Part shown: positions 6,808-14,547 of the stretch, piece by piece
Position numbering within the stretch: the first letter of the stretch is position 1
Layout of the letters: every line of letters begins with the position of its first letter
Origin: Candidatus Woykebacteria bacterium RIFCSPLOWO2_01_FULL_43_14
GTDB lineage: Bacteria > Patescibacteriota > Microgenomatia > Woykebacterales > 2-01-FULL-43-14
Assembly: GCA_001816835.1 (NCBI GenBank)
Contig: MHDB01000020.1
Span: forward strand, 23,523-64,607
Direction: 5' to 3'
Length of the DNA stretch: 41,085 nucleotides
Notes under the pieces: generated by a model
Seen by the model: the letters and a program-made list of their open reading frames with translations, nothing else
The model's database searches: none
What the model was told of the DNA's origin: nothing
Translations under genes and position numbers: made by a program

Positions 6808-9420
6808 TTACGGTTTGGTGGGGAAAACTACTTCTCCCTCAATCTTCTGAGTTTCATTACTATTTGGTGGTTCTGCCCCAATGGTGCTAATTGTACTCTC
6901 AATTTGTCTATCCGTAGGCAACGTCGACGTCACTTCGTTTTCCCCCTCAACTGGGGCTTCAGCAACTACTGTAGGTGCCTCAGGTAAAACAGCCCAGGCA
7001 GGTGGAACAGGCGGCTGACCTGGTCGGAATTTGGTCTCAACCCACCGTTTGATAGTAAAATCAACCTTCTCCAGATCCCGACTGTACTTAGCTCTTGAAG
7101 CGCTTATAGCTTTTTCTTTTTGACCAGTGGTATCAGTATAGGGTGCCAAAGAACGGGCGCTGAAAGGCTGGGAGCTGGAATCGTTTATTTGCAGCTTAAG
7201 GTACATCTCAAACCTCCCCAGGTTAATAAGATCCATCGCCAGGAAAGTAGGCGCAAACTCCTTTTCCAAGAAGTAGGCATCTGTCGGACCAACCCCAAAA
7301 CAGACCAAGGTTCCGATGTTACCAAAAACCGCTTCCTTGACCTTTTCAGGCATCTGTTCGATATATTGGTGAGTAAGCGTCAAATTAAGCCTATACTTTC
7401 GCGCTTCGGACAAGATATTGGCAAAAGAGTCCGTGGCAAACTTCTGAAACTCGTCGGCATAGACATAGAAATCTTTTCTCTCCGCCTCAGGGATATCTAC
7501 TCTTCTCATAGCCGCAAATTGCAGTTGGGATATTACCATGGCTCCAAGCAATGAAGCATTGTTTTCACCAATACGACCTGTCGCTAGGTTTACGAAGAAG
7601 ATTTTCTTGTTATTAATTATCTCGTCTATCCTAATAGTACTCTTAGGCTGACCGACGATGTTACGAATCGTGGAAGCATTTAGGAATTGACCTACTTTAT
7701 TCTGAATTGGGGATATAGCTTCAGTTAAAAGCTTTTGGTTTCCCTTCATAGTCTTGAACTCTTTGTTCCAAAAATCCTTCATTACAGGATCGGAAATCAT
7801 GCTCACGATATAGTTTTGGTAATCTTGGTCTGTCAATAAACGGACAATCGACAAAAGTGAGGTGTGAGGGACTTCCAGCAAAGTCAAAATCGAATTCATT
7901 AATAGGTACTCAAGTCGGGGTCCCCAGCTCTCAGCGAAATACTTCTTAAAAACGTCTAGTAGTCCTGAAGCGATAAGGTTGCGCTGCCGAGGATCAACAA
8001 CCTCCAGCATATTCAAGGCCACTGGGTGATCAGCGTCTGCTGGATTAAAAATAACTACGTCATCTAACCGATTCTCGGGTACAAACTCCAGCAAGGCATC
8101 TATTAGGTCGCCATGAGGATCAAGTATGGCTACTCCCTCACCATTTTTCATATCTGAAATAATCATGTTTTTGATCAGGGTCGACTTACCACTTCCTGTC
8201 TTACCTATCAAGTACATGTGCTTACGCCGATCGGGCCTCTGAATACCAAACTTCACTCTGGCCTCTCGAAAGATAGTTTCGGCGAAATAAGTACAATCAG
8301 TTGTGGGAAGACTGAGTGGGGGCTCACCTTTTTTGGCCCGAGTCCAGGCGATCGCGGGTGTCTCTACCGAGATATTAGGTAAGTGCCAGATAGATGCGAG
8401 CTCCTCTATATTCAAGATGAAATTCCCCGTCTCCCCCATACCAAAGGTACGACTTCGGAATTTGCTAAGTAGTGATTCATCGTCGCTAGAATTAGTATAA
8501 TCAGCCACAAAATTATTTAAGCTTGCGGTGGAAAACTGTTTAAACGATCCTACGGCTGACTTGAGACGGTTTTCAGAGGTCGCTTTGCTATCAGAAAACG
8601 CAACACAACGAACTTTTACTTCGAACCCCATTTTACTAAGTTTGTTCTCGATCAGTTTGAGATCCAACTCTTGACCAGCAGATAGTTGGACACGCAGGGC
8701 AGGACCTGGTTTTGCAGGTAGCTGGGGGCCTCTAGCGATTTGCCCAGGTATCTCTATGATGTGGGAAAAAATGTTTCGGCTGATTTCTTTAGCTATCTCC
8801 TTAGGCGCAAAGCTAACAGGGTGTTCCCCAGCCCGGACCACTTCGACATACTTATGTCCCCTCTCTTGCCATATATCCTCTAACGGGCGGACCAACACCT
8901 GCAGCCATACTTGTTCGTTATTGCTGATATTTCCGAGAGCACCGGTCACCCCGGCAAGCGGATCTACTTCAAAATCCCGAAAGGTTTTAATCGGAAAAAT
9001 AGAGTCTTTTCCCAACGTAATTTCGCACGCGGCGTACTTCATACCGCTTACTTTGTGAGTGTAATCTTCTACTTCGCGAATTTCCGCAGCAGGATATTGA
9101 GCATAAATCTGCCCTTCAACGAAGTTCTTAAACTGTTTTGGGATAAAGGCATAAAAACGGATTCCGTCTGGGGTAGAGGCTATCTCCAAACTTAAGTGTT
9201 CTTGGATTCCGGGGGTAAAACGCAGAAGACCGTGCAATGAGGCAAACATCTGCTCAGCAGAAATGGGAGTCTTCTCGTTCTCCTTTGGCAATTCGATGGC
9301 GAGTAACACCCCTTCTGTTGGTTGCTCAACAGCCTTGGTAGTTTCTAATTTTTTTGCGGCTCTGTAGGCAAAAAAGAATGATAAAGCCAGCATTACCACA
9401 ATTCCTAAGATTAAATACAT
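6808..9420 (-). CDS. TraD/VirB4-like P-loop ATPase with N-terminal membrane anchor
   Basis: 870 residues. A single membrane helix lies at residues 2-19, followed by an N-terminal domain of about 380 residues. The ATPase domain has a Walker A (LIGKTGSGKST, about 402-412), the downstream ILDPHGDLID, and a Walker B region (DFYVYADEF, about 652-660) followed by LSEARKYRLNLTLTHQY. The last is typical of the type IV secretion coupling protein/TraD family that pumps DNA (or docks substrates) at membranes. The C-terminal 90 residues are a disordered acidic/Pro tail. CPR genomes commonly carry such an ATPase without a full conjugation system. None is visible here, so the substrate is unknown. Promoter at 9486-9514 and a structured leader. 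Confidence 0.85.
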   Translation of the reverse strand: MYLILGIVVMLALSFFFAYRAAKKLETTKAVEQPTEGVLLAIELPKENEKTPISAEQMFASLHGLLRFTPGIQEHLSLEIASTPDGIRFYAFIPKQFKNFVEGQIYAQYPAAEIREVEDYTHKVSGMKYAACEITLGKDSIFPIKTFRDFEVDPLAGVTGALGNISNNEQVWLQVLVRPLEDIWQERGHKYVEVVRAGEHPVSFAPKEIAKEISRNIFSHIIEIPGQIARGPQLPAKPGPALRVQLSAGQELDLKLIENKLSKMGFEVKVRCVAFSDSKATSENRLKSAVGSFKQFSTASLNNFVADYTNSSDDESLLSKFRSRTFGMGETGNFILNIEELASIWHLPNISVETPAIAWTRAKKGEPPLSLPTTDCTYFAETIFREARVKFGIQRPDRRKHMYLIGKTGSGKSTLIKNMIISDMKNGEGVAILDPHGDLIDALLEFVPENRLDDVVIFNPADADHPVALNMLEVVDPRQRNLIASGLLDVFKKYFAESWGPRLEYLLMNSILTLLEVPHTSLLSIVRLLTDQDYQNYIVSMISDPVMKDFWNKEFKTMKGNQKLLTEAISPIQNKVGQFLNASTIRNIVGQPKSTIRIDEIINNKKIFFVNLATGRIGENNASLLGAMVISQLQFAAMRRVDIPEAERKDFYVYADEFQKFATDSFANILSEARKYRLNLTLTHQYIEQMPEKVKEAVFGNIGTLVCFGVGPTDAYFLEKEFAPTFLAMDLINLGRFEMYLKLQINDSSSQPFSARSLAPYTDTTGQKEKAISASRAKYSRDLEKVDFTIKRWVETKFRPGQPPVPPAWAVLPEAPTVVAEAPVEGENEVTSTLPTDRQIESTISTIGAEPPNSNETQKIEGEVVFPTKP

Positions 9421-9480
9421 TTTCTCTCTGTGGAGTGGTAGGATCTATCCCCTCACGCTCCGCGAGGAGCCTACTTATTG
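9421..9480 (-). promoter_or_regulatory. Structured 5' leader of the ATPase gene
   Basis: The predicted transcript begins near 9479 and runs about 60 nt to the ATG at 9420. It contains GCTCC-TCGC-GGAGC enclosed by GTAGG/CCTAC. A leader this long is unusual in this window, where most first genes are nearly leaderless. Sequence shows the hairpins; a regulatory role is inference. Confidence 0.4.
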
Positions 9481-9485
9481 ACCTA

Positions 9486-9514
9486 ATGATACTCCCATAC
9501 AATATTAGTGTCAA
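9486..9514 (-). promoter_or_regulatory. Promoter for the TraD-like ATPase gene
   Basis: Reverse strand TTGACA (9509-9514), 17-bp spacer, TATCAT (9486-9491). Confidence 0.65.
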
Positions 9515-9529
9515 CAAACCTGACAAGTA

Positions 9530-9667
9530 GTCGAAACCACACTTCGCCCCGTACCATACGGTACAGGGCTTCGCGGAGAGCCCTGACTGCCGGCAGGCAG
9601 GTTCGCATGGTTGGCCTAATGCACATCCCCCTTCGCAGGTAGCTTCGGAGGGATTGCGCTGAAGCGC
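9530..9667. repeat. GC-rich palindrome-rich intergenic repeat
   Basis: A cluster of short palindromes: GTACC-ATAC-GGTAC, GGGCT...AGCCC, CTGCCGGCAG followed by GCAGG, and TTGCGC-TGAA-GCGCAA. The 13-mer CTTCGCGGAGAGC here recurs in the 26639-26728 intergenic block on the opposite strand. This points to a dispersed REP/MITE-like element. Short open frames across it are translations of the repeat, not genes. Confidence 0.6.
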
Positions 9668-9699
9668 AAAAAGAAACCCCTGGTGTAATCCACCAAGGG
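9668..9699 (-). terminator. Intrinsic terminator of the purE-purC operon
   Basis: On the reverse strand, directly after the purC stop: a 9-bp stem (CCCTTGGTG / CACCAGGGG, one G-U pair) with loop GATTA, then TTTCTTTTT. Confidence 0.85.
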
Positions 9700-10689
9700 T
9701 CAAACAAGTACTAGTTCTATATCGGTAAGTCTGCTTAAAGCCTCTATGTACTTAGAGATGGTCTGAACGACTACCTCATCAGGTAACGTAGGCATGGGCG
9801 GAGTTCTGTCCCAACCAAGCCGACTCAAAAAATCTCTCACGAATTGCTTATCATAGCTTGGAGGAGAGGTCCCTGGCTGGTAATCCACCGGCCAAAAACG
9901 GCTGCTGTCAGGGGTAAAAAACTCATCTACCAAAATCAAATGTCTATGGACCCCAAAAACCGGAGTTGACTCCCACCCAGGGGTTAACCCAAACTCCATT
10001 TTAGTATCGGCAATGTTAATGCCTCTTTGCGACGCGTACCTAGTACATCCTTCTACCAACTCAAGGCCAATCCTTCTAATGGCTGCACTTAACCTAACAC
10101 CTTTATAAGTGGGGATGCTGTGCATTTCTTTTAGAATTCCAGGCACACGACTTGGATGAACATTCTGATCGTGACCACTATCAGCTTTAGTCGAAGGGGT
10201 GTAAATAGGGTTGGTAAACTGATCGCCTTCCACCATCCCCTTTCTCACTCTCATGCCACAAACAGTACCTTTCTTTCTATACTCAATTAAAGCCGAACCA
10301 GTAAGAAGGTTACGGAAAATGGCTTCTATTTTCAGAACCGGGGCTACTCTCCTCACTATCGAGGTTCGCCAGGCCAAATCCGGATGGTAATCTCCATCCC
10401 CTTTCAGGACTCTGACAAAGTGGGTCGCGACATCGTTCCTTGCCTTACCAAACCAAAATGCTGACATTAGATTCAGGACCACTCCCTTACCTGGAATTGG
10501 TTGACTCGATACCACATCAAAGGCGCTTAGCCGATCGGTACACACCATATGGTAGTAATCGGGGTCGCCATCAACCTCATAAGTCTCTCTTACCTTACCT
10601 ATGTGTACCAAGCGCCAGGTGGAAGGGACAATATCTCGAACAGTGTATCGAGGCGTCGCTGGAATCCTCGCAATAGTCAAGTTACTCAC
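9700..10689 (-). CDS. purC: Phosphoribosylaminoimidazole-succinocarboxamide synthase (SAICAR synthetase)
   Basis: 329 residues. It joins CAIR and aspartate with ATP to make SAICAR in de novo purine synthesis. Family signatures: GKVRETYEV at about 31-39 (the ATP-binding G-K-V-R-x-x-Y), TDRLSAFDVV and PIPGKGVVLN, FRNLLTGSALIEY, and the C-terminal NIADTKMEFG and LILVDEFFTPDSSRFWP. It is longer than the E. coli enzyme (237 aa) and resembles the ADE1-like class. It starts at GTG and overlaps purE by 8 bp (GTGAGTAA). The operon holds only these two steps of the pathway; no other pur gene is in the window. Confidence 0.95.
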   Translation of the reverse strand: MSNLTIARIPATPRYTVRDIVPSTWRLVHIGKVRETYEVDGDPDYYHMVCTDRLSAFDVVSSQPIPGKGVVLNLMSAFWFGKARNDVATHFVRVLKGDGDYHPDLAWRTSIVRRVAPVLKIEAIFRNLLTGSALIEYRKKGTVCGMRVRKGMVEGDQFTNPIYTPSTKADSGHDQNVHPSRVPGILKEMHSIPTYKGVRLSAAIRRIGLELVEGCTRYASQRGINIADTKMEFGLTPGWESTPVFGVHRHLILVDEFFTPDSSRFWPVDYQPGTSPPSYDKQFVRDFLSRLGWDRTPPMPTLPDEVVVQTISKYIEALSRLTDIELVLV

Positions 10690-11302
10690 CTACCGCTGCA
10701 AAGGCGTGGCCAATGACTTTTGCCTTCCTAGTTGGTTCTGGTAAGTGTCCAAGAACCCACGCATGAATCTCATCCTGGTCACTCAAAGCAGCCCTCACAC
10801 GCTCCGCGAAATTTGACCAAGACTCATCCTCCGCTTTGACTGAAATAGTTCCCGCCAAATCACTCGGCAAGACAGTCATCGCCTCAACCGCGATCCTCCG
10901 CAGCTCTGGTGTATCCCCAAGACCAACCCCAAAGATCGGGATCGTTTTACCTAAAGAGTTTAGCCATGCCCGCAGCATCGCCGGTAGTTGGAGGGACAAA
11001 CCCCCGGCTGCAACTACACAGGTGTTTACTGGTAGCGCACAGGCAAGGGCAAAAAGCAGAGCGGGATGACGATGGGCGCTCATAATCACAGTCACTTTTA
11101 TCTCTTGCAACAACAAGCGACTCAGCTCTTCCACTCTAGGTAGATCACTCTCACTACCTAAAAGTAGTATCAACCGTGAGTCAGGTAAAACGCTCCGCAA
11201 ATGCTCTAAGAATCTACCGTCCGACTCTGCACACAGAACAAGCTCATAAACTTGGGCGACATACGGAGGTTGATACATTACCCCGCTAAATTGACCACTC
11301 AT
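10682..11302 (-). CDS. purE: PurE-like AIR/N5-CAIR carboxylase-mutase, divergent
   Basis: 206 residues from the ATG at 11302; an in-frame start lies further upstream at 11338. PurE moves CO2 onto the imidazole ring to give CAIR, the substrate of the neighbouring PurC. The core matches the family: LILLLGSESDLPRVEE (44-59), the substrate-binding VIMSAHRHP (72-80), and VVAAGGLSLQLPAML in place of the usual GAGGAAHLPGM. The N-terminal 43 residues are an extension absent from most PurE proteins. Family assignment is good. Whether it uses CO2 directly (class II) or N5-CAIR (class I) cannot be settled, and no purK is present. Confidence 0.85.
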   Translation of the reverse strand: MSGQFSGVMYQPPYVAQVYELVLCAESDGRFLEHLRSVLPDSRLILLLGSESDLPRVEELSRLLLQEIKVTVIMSAHRHPALLFALACALPVNTCVVAAGGLSLQLPAMLRAWLNSLGKTIPIFGVGLGDTPELRRIAVEAMTVLPSDLAGTISVKAEDESWSNFAERVRAALSDQDEIHAWVLGHLPEPTRKAKVIGHAFAAVGE

Positions 11303-11365
11303 AGCTCTTCCCTTCCCAGTTATTTCTGTCCAAAACAAACCCAGTTGTCCCGACAGTTGTAAACA

Positions 11366-11394
11366 ATACTATCAGCATTATTGGTTTAGTGCAA
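11366..11394 (-). promoter_or_regulatory. Promoter for purE-purC
   Basis: Reverse strand TTGCAC (11389-11394), 17-bp spacer, TAGTAT (11366-11371). The leader is about 55 nt. It is back to back with the sRNA promoter at 11404. Confidence 0.6.
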
Positions 11395-11403
11395 ACCTTA
11401 AAT

Positions 11404-11432
11404 TTGACATTTGGCTCTATTGATGCTATACT
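11404..11432 (+). promoter_or_regulatory. Promoter for a candidate small RNA
   Basis: Perfect TTGACA (11404-11409), 17-bp spacer, TATACT (11427-11432). No open frame follows before a terminator 60 bp downstream. Confidence 0.7.
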
Positions 11433-11438
11433 AATAAG

Positions 11439-11520
11439 CGATCTCTCTCCTTTCTTCCGGAATGGGGCCAAAATTAGTCCCATTCCAAGGTAAAAGGCCC
11501 CGCAAGGGGCCTTTTACTGT
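11439..11520 (+). ncRNA. Candidate small RNA with C/U-rich 5' end
   Basis: About 80 nt between a near-consensus promoter and an intrinsic terminator, with no coding potential. The first 20 nt read GATCTCTCTCCTTTCTTCC, an unstructured stretch complementary to purine-rich Shine-Dalgarno sequences. It is followed by a perfect 8-bp hairpin (GGAATGGG 11459-11466 / CCCATTCC 11479-11486) and the terminator stem. This is the layout of trans-acting sRNAs that pair with ribosome binding sites in other bacteria. The sRNA role is inference; promoter, hairpins and terminator are seen. Confidence 0.6.
11492..11515. terminator. Strong bidirectional terminator
   Basis: Perfect 10-bp stem AAAAGGCCCC-GCAA-GGGGCCTTTT. 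It ends the candidate sRNA on the plus strand. Lying 37 bp beyond the stop at 11552, it can also end the reverse-strand LCP-like operon. Confidence 0.85.
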
Positions 11521-11551
11521 TGTATGCCAAAATATTTAAATCTTGACTAAA

Positions 11552-12607
11552 TCATTTATCCTTTCCACTGAGCTTTTGATAGTAATCCAATCCGACTACG
11601 ACTACTATATCGCCTCTTTTGCCTTCTTCCGGAGTTCGCGTAACCACTTCTCCGTCAAAAAGGTAAGCAAGTCGAGCAGAAGTCTTAGGCTTAGAATTGT
11701 AATCGATGATCAAGGTTTTCCCAACATTATCTAATTCCGCGTTATCGACAGCGACCACCTCTACACCTAAATTGGAAACAAGCCGGCTAGCCCGAGTAGC
11801 TAAACCTGGCTTACCTGTACCATTTCTTATCTCCACCCTACTCGCTTCTTTTTCTATCTCCGGATCGTTAAACACAGATGATACAAAGTTGTCAAATTGG
11901 TCCCTTTGCAAAACCATATGGTCTAAACCCTGATCCTTAGTTTGTTGATAATAATCTGGTCCCAGCTCAACGTAGTTATATTTATCACTTCGGACTTGCC
12001 ACAACTTCTGATAGACCTTGAACAGCTTGGACAAAGGGATATTTGTTCGACTATCCTCACTCAGAAAGTTCCCCAGTCTGAATATTTTCCAAAGATTACC
12101 TAACCCAGTAAGCTCCTTCTTAAGCCCTAAGAGTCTGTCTTTTTCCAGCCTCTCTTCATCTAAATAGAAATATCCGTCTAGGGGCAACCCTAATGTATCC
12201 GCGACGGACTCATAGAAAATATCAATCCCTTTTGGATCCACCTGAAAATCACCCTTGCTAAAGGCAGAGCAAAGGCAGTCAGAACCAAAGCCGTAGGCCA
12301 GATTGGTATAAATATTGGGATTAACTGAAACAAAATCCACTTCTTGCTCTTCGGGGTCGAAGGTGGCAATGACCAACTTATTGACTTGTCTAGCCTCACT
12401 CAAACTAAAAAGTAGATAGTTAGCCCGCCTAGAGGGGTTAAAAGACCCTTCTCTTACTTCTGTACTGTCGTAACCAAAAATTGCCTGGGTAAAGAACTTA
12501 TTTATATTAGAAATGTTTAGAACTAAATTAAAAATGGCAAAAGCACACGCTACTACCAGGAAATAAAAAAGTTTGGTTTTATTCCCTGTTCTGGATAGGC
12601 CAAACAT
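11552..12607 (-). CDS. LCP-like / LytR_C domain membrane protein
   Basis: 351 residues. One N-terminal membrane helix (13-32), a degenerate LytR-CpsA-Psr-like domain (about 65-240; LVIATFDPEEQEVDFVSVNPNIYTNL, DTLGLPLDGYFYLDEERLEKD), and a clear C-terminal LytR_C domain (about 255-345; VEIRNGTGKPGLATRASRLVSNLGVEVVAVDNAE). LCP enzymes attach glycopolymers to peptidoglycan. Here the arginines and the R-x-D-T-x-M-type motif of active LCP enzymes are not evident, so it may be a binding or scaffold protein. Cell-surface location is inferred from the single anchor. It is downstream of a tiny membrane protein gene. Confidence 0.8.
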   Translation of the reverse strand: MFGLSRTGNKTKLFYFLVVACAFAIFNLVLNISNINKFFTQAIFGYDSTEVREGSFNPSRRANYLLFSLSEARQVNKLVIATFDPEEQEVDFVSVNPNIYTNLAYGFGSDCLCSAFSKGDFQVDPKGIDIFYESVADTLGLPLDGYFYLDEERLEKDRLLGLKKELTGLGNLWKIFRLGNFLSEDSRTNIPLSKLFKVYQKLWQVRSDKYNYVELGPDYYQQTKDQGLDHMVLQRDQFDNFVSSVFNDPEIEKEASRVEIRNGTGKPGLATRASRLVSNLGVEVVAVDNAELDNVGKTLIIDYNSKPKTSARLAYLFDGEVVTRTPEEGKRGDIVVVVGLDYYQKLSGKDK

Positions 12608-12618
12608 AGGTGGAAAAC

Positions 12619-12837
12619 TTAGCTAGGAGTTTTGCCAGTTAGTTTTAGGGCCAAATAAACTATGGCAAAAACGCCAAAAACAAAAGCGAATATATCTTGA
12701 TCTATCGGAACAATAATCAGCTTAAGGGTGGAAACAATTAGCCCAAGCAACATGACTACGAAAACAACATCTAAAAACTTACTATACGATGGGGACATTG
12801 GAAAAGGGGTGCTCGATCGGGATTTGGCAGATTTCAT
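12619..12837 (-). CDS. Small two-helix membrane protein
   Basis: 72 residues: a basic Ser/Pro-rich cytoplasmic N terminus (1-20), then two hydrophobic helices (about 24-46 and 50-66). No family recognised. It has a canonical AGGAGG Shine-Dalgarno 10 nt before its ATG and a promoter at 12862-12890. It lies 11 bp upstream of the LCP-like gene, so the two form an envelope operon. Confidence 0.65.
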   Translation of the reverse strand: MKSAKSRSSTPFPMSPSYSKFLDVVFVVMLLGLIVSTLKLIIVPIDQDIFAFVFGVFAIVYLALKLTGKTPS

Positions 12838-12861
12838 TTATAAGTATCCTCCTATTGTTAC

Positions 12862-12890
12862 AACATAACACAGCTATTATTAAGTATCAA
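12862..12890 (-). promoter_or_regulatory. Promoter for the small membrane protein/LCP-like operon
   Basis: Reverse strand TTGATA (12885-12890), 17-bp spacer, TATGTT (12862-12867). It gives a leader of about 18 nt carrying AGGAGG. Confidence 0.5.
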
Positions 12891-12920
12891 GTACCGCAAT
12901 ATTTCTCAAGTAAACAGCTC

Positions 12921-14147
12921 TCAGGATAACCATTTTTGCTTGAGAAGCGGAAAATCACCGTTCAAAATGCTTTGCCTTATTTTCTTAACCAAATTTACAA
13001 TAAAGTGTACGTTGTGAAGACTCCCTAACCGATAAGCCAAGAGCTCATCAGCTCTATACAAATGACTTAGATAAGCGGCCGAATAATTGGCGCAAGTGTA
13101 GCAGCTGCATTCCGGATCGAGCGGATCGGTCTGGGTCTTATAACCCTCGCCCAAAATATTTACTCGAAATTTAGACGCTCTGGACGCCTGAGAGTGATAC
13201 AAAGAACCATTTCTTCCCAACCTAGTGGGAGAAACACAATCAAACATATCAACCCCTCGCTCAATTGCTTCAAAAATATCATCTATGTCTCCCACTCCAA
13301 GAAGATGACGCGGCTTGCACGCATCTAGAAAAGGCACGCTACTCTCAATAGCCTTATACATTTCGGACTTCGGCTCACCGACACTTACACCACCAATGCA
13401 AAAACCATCAAATCCTAGACCTCCGATAAATCTTGCCGATTTTGCCCGAAGATCAGGGTAAACTGATCCTTGAACAATACCAAAAACAAACTGTTTGTAT
13501 GGCTGGTTTTTGTTAAGTTTGTGAGTCTCTAAAGAACGTTTGGCCCAATTATGAGTCCTTTCAAGTGACTCTAGTGCATACTTTCGATTTGAAGGGTACG
13601 GTACGCATTCATCAAAAGCGAGTATTATATCCGCTCCGAGCTTGTGCTGAATTTCTAGAGAAATCTCGGGAGTAAATCGATGTGTAGAGCCATCAAGATG
13701 GGATCGAAACGTAACTCCATCCTCGTCCACTTTAGCCAGTATCTTCGGATTCTTCAGAGCAACCTCTTCCACGGTAAATTCCGCAAGACTCTCGGCTAAC
13801 AAATCATGTTTGACTTTTCGTTGCTTGGTTAATTTTCCTAATCCCAAACTAAAAACTTGAAACCCACCGGAATCAGTGAGAATTGGCCTACTCCAATGTT
13901 GAAATCCATGTACTCCACCAAACGATTCAATAACCCCAGTCCCAGGACGAAGATACAAATGGTAGGTATTGTTGAGAATTATTTCCGCTCCAAGATCTAG
14001 AAGATCCTCGGGCGTTAAGGCTTTTACCGTTGCCTGAGTGCCCACTGGCATAAACACTGGCGTTTCTATATCACCATGGTCAGTCCGTATTACTCCTACT
14101 CGAGCAGAGCTACGATTGTCTTTATGCGTTATGTCGAAGAAACTCAT
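12921..14147 (-). CDS. tgt: Queuine/preQ1 tRNA-guanine transglycosylase
   Basis: 408 residues. It exchanges guanine-34 of GUN-anticodon tRNAs (Asp, Asn, His, Tyr) for the queuosine precursor. Catalytic and binding motifs: NNTYHLYLRPG, ILTDSGGFQVFSL with D92, MFDCVSPTRLGRNG (about 300-313; the nucleophilic Asp precedes VSPTR), and the zinc site CSCYTC...H at about 345-375. It is about 30 residues longer than E. coli Tgt because of an insertion after FSLGLGKLTK (about 100-130). No queA, queF or transporter gene is adjacent, so the base or its precursor may be salvaged. It starts from an ATG 6 bp after a -10 box. Confidence 0.96.
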   Translation of the reverse strand: MSFFDITHKDNRSSARVGVIRTDHGDIETPVFMPVGTQATVKALTPEDLLDLGAEIILNNTYHLYLRPGTGVIESFGGVHGFQHWSRPILTDSGGFQVFSLGLGKLTKQRKVKHDLLAESLAEFTVEEVALKNPKILAKVDEDGVTFRSHLDGSTHRFTPEISLEIQHKLGADIILAFDECVPYPSNRKYALESLERTHNWAKRSLETHKLNKNQPYKQFVFGIVQGSVYPDLRAKSARFIGGLGFDGFCIGGVSVGEPKSEMYKAIESSVPFLDACKPRHLLGVGDIDDIFEAIERGVDMFDCVSPTRLGRNGSLYHSQASRASKFRVNILGEGYKTQTDPLDPECSCYTCANYSAAYLSHLYRADELLAYRLGSLHNVHFIVNLVKKIRQSILNGDFPLLKQKWLS

Positions 14148-14153
14148 CGCTAC

Positions 14154-14182
14154 ATTCTAACAGTTTGGGTGATAAAGACCAA
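14154..14182 (-). promoter_or_regulatory. Promoter for tgt
   Basis: Reverse strand TTGGTC (14177-14182), 17-bp spacer, TAGAAT (14154-14159), 6 bp to the ATG at 14147. The message would be leaderless. Confidence 0.6.
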
Positions 14183-14190
14183 AATGGTTA

Positions 14191-14538
14191 TTACTTTTGT
14201 CGAACTTTGGAAAAAATAGGCGTCGTGGAAATTCTAGTCAATAGCTCAAAGTCATCGTCCCCTGCAATACGATTGTACCGCTCAAATCCGCACTGCTCAC
14301 ACTTATGTACAACCACATACTCCCCACTCCGTCTAGTAAAAACGCCAATTGGTTTCATTAAGCCGCCGCAATCGCTTAATCTATCCCCAGGAACGTCGCC
14401 ATCAACATGTTTGGAATATAAACAATGGGGGCAATGGTTTCGATAACTCCCTCCATATTTGATTTGCTCAACACTCTTAGTACAGTTTCCACAAACAAAA
14501 GTTTCATTTCTGGCAATAAAGTTTTTTTTGATATTCAT
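14191..14538 (-). CDS. RNHCP domain zinc-ribbon protein
   Basis: 115 residues. Two CxxC pairs occur near the N terminus (FVCGNCTKSV at 15-24 and the family-naming RNHCPHCLYSKHVD at 33-46) and a third further on (HKCEQCGFERYNRI, about 79-92). This matches the RNHCP family (PF12647), whose function is not known. The zinc ribbons suggest RNA or protein binding. It is 9 bp downstream of the antiporter gene stop; TAAAAT 6 bp before its ATG may be its own -10 box. Confidence 0.88.
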   Translation of the reverse strand: MNIKKNFIARNETFVCGNCTKSVEQIKYGGSYRNHCPHCLYSKHVDGDVPGDRLSDCGGLMKPIGVFTRRSGEYVVVHKCEQCGFERYNRIAGDDDFELLTRISTTPIFSKVRQK

Positions 14539-14547
14539 GTCTTTATT

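Noticed and set aside
9326..9703. Open frame of 125 codons on the reverse strand across the intergenic region
   Set aside because: It reads through palindromic repeats, a promoter and the purC terminator, with no domain-like sequence.
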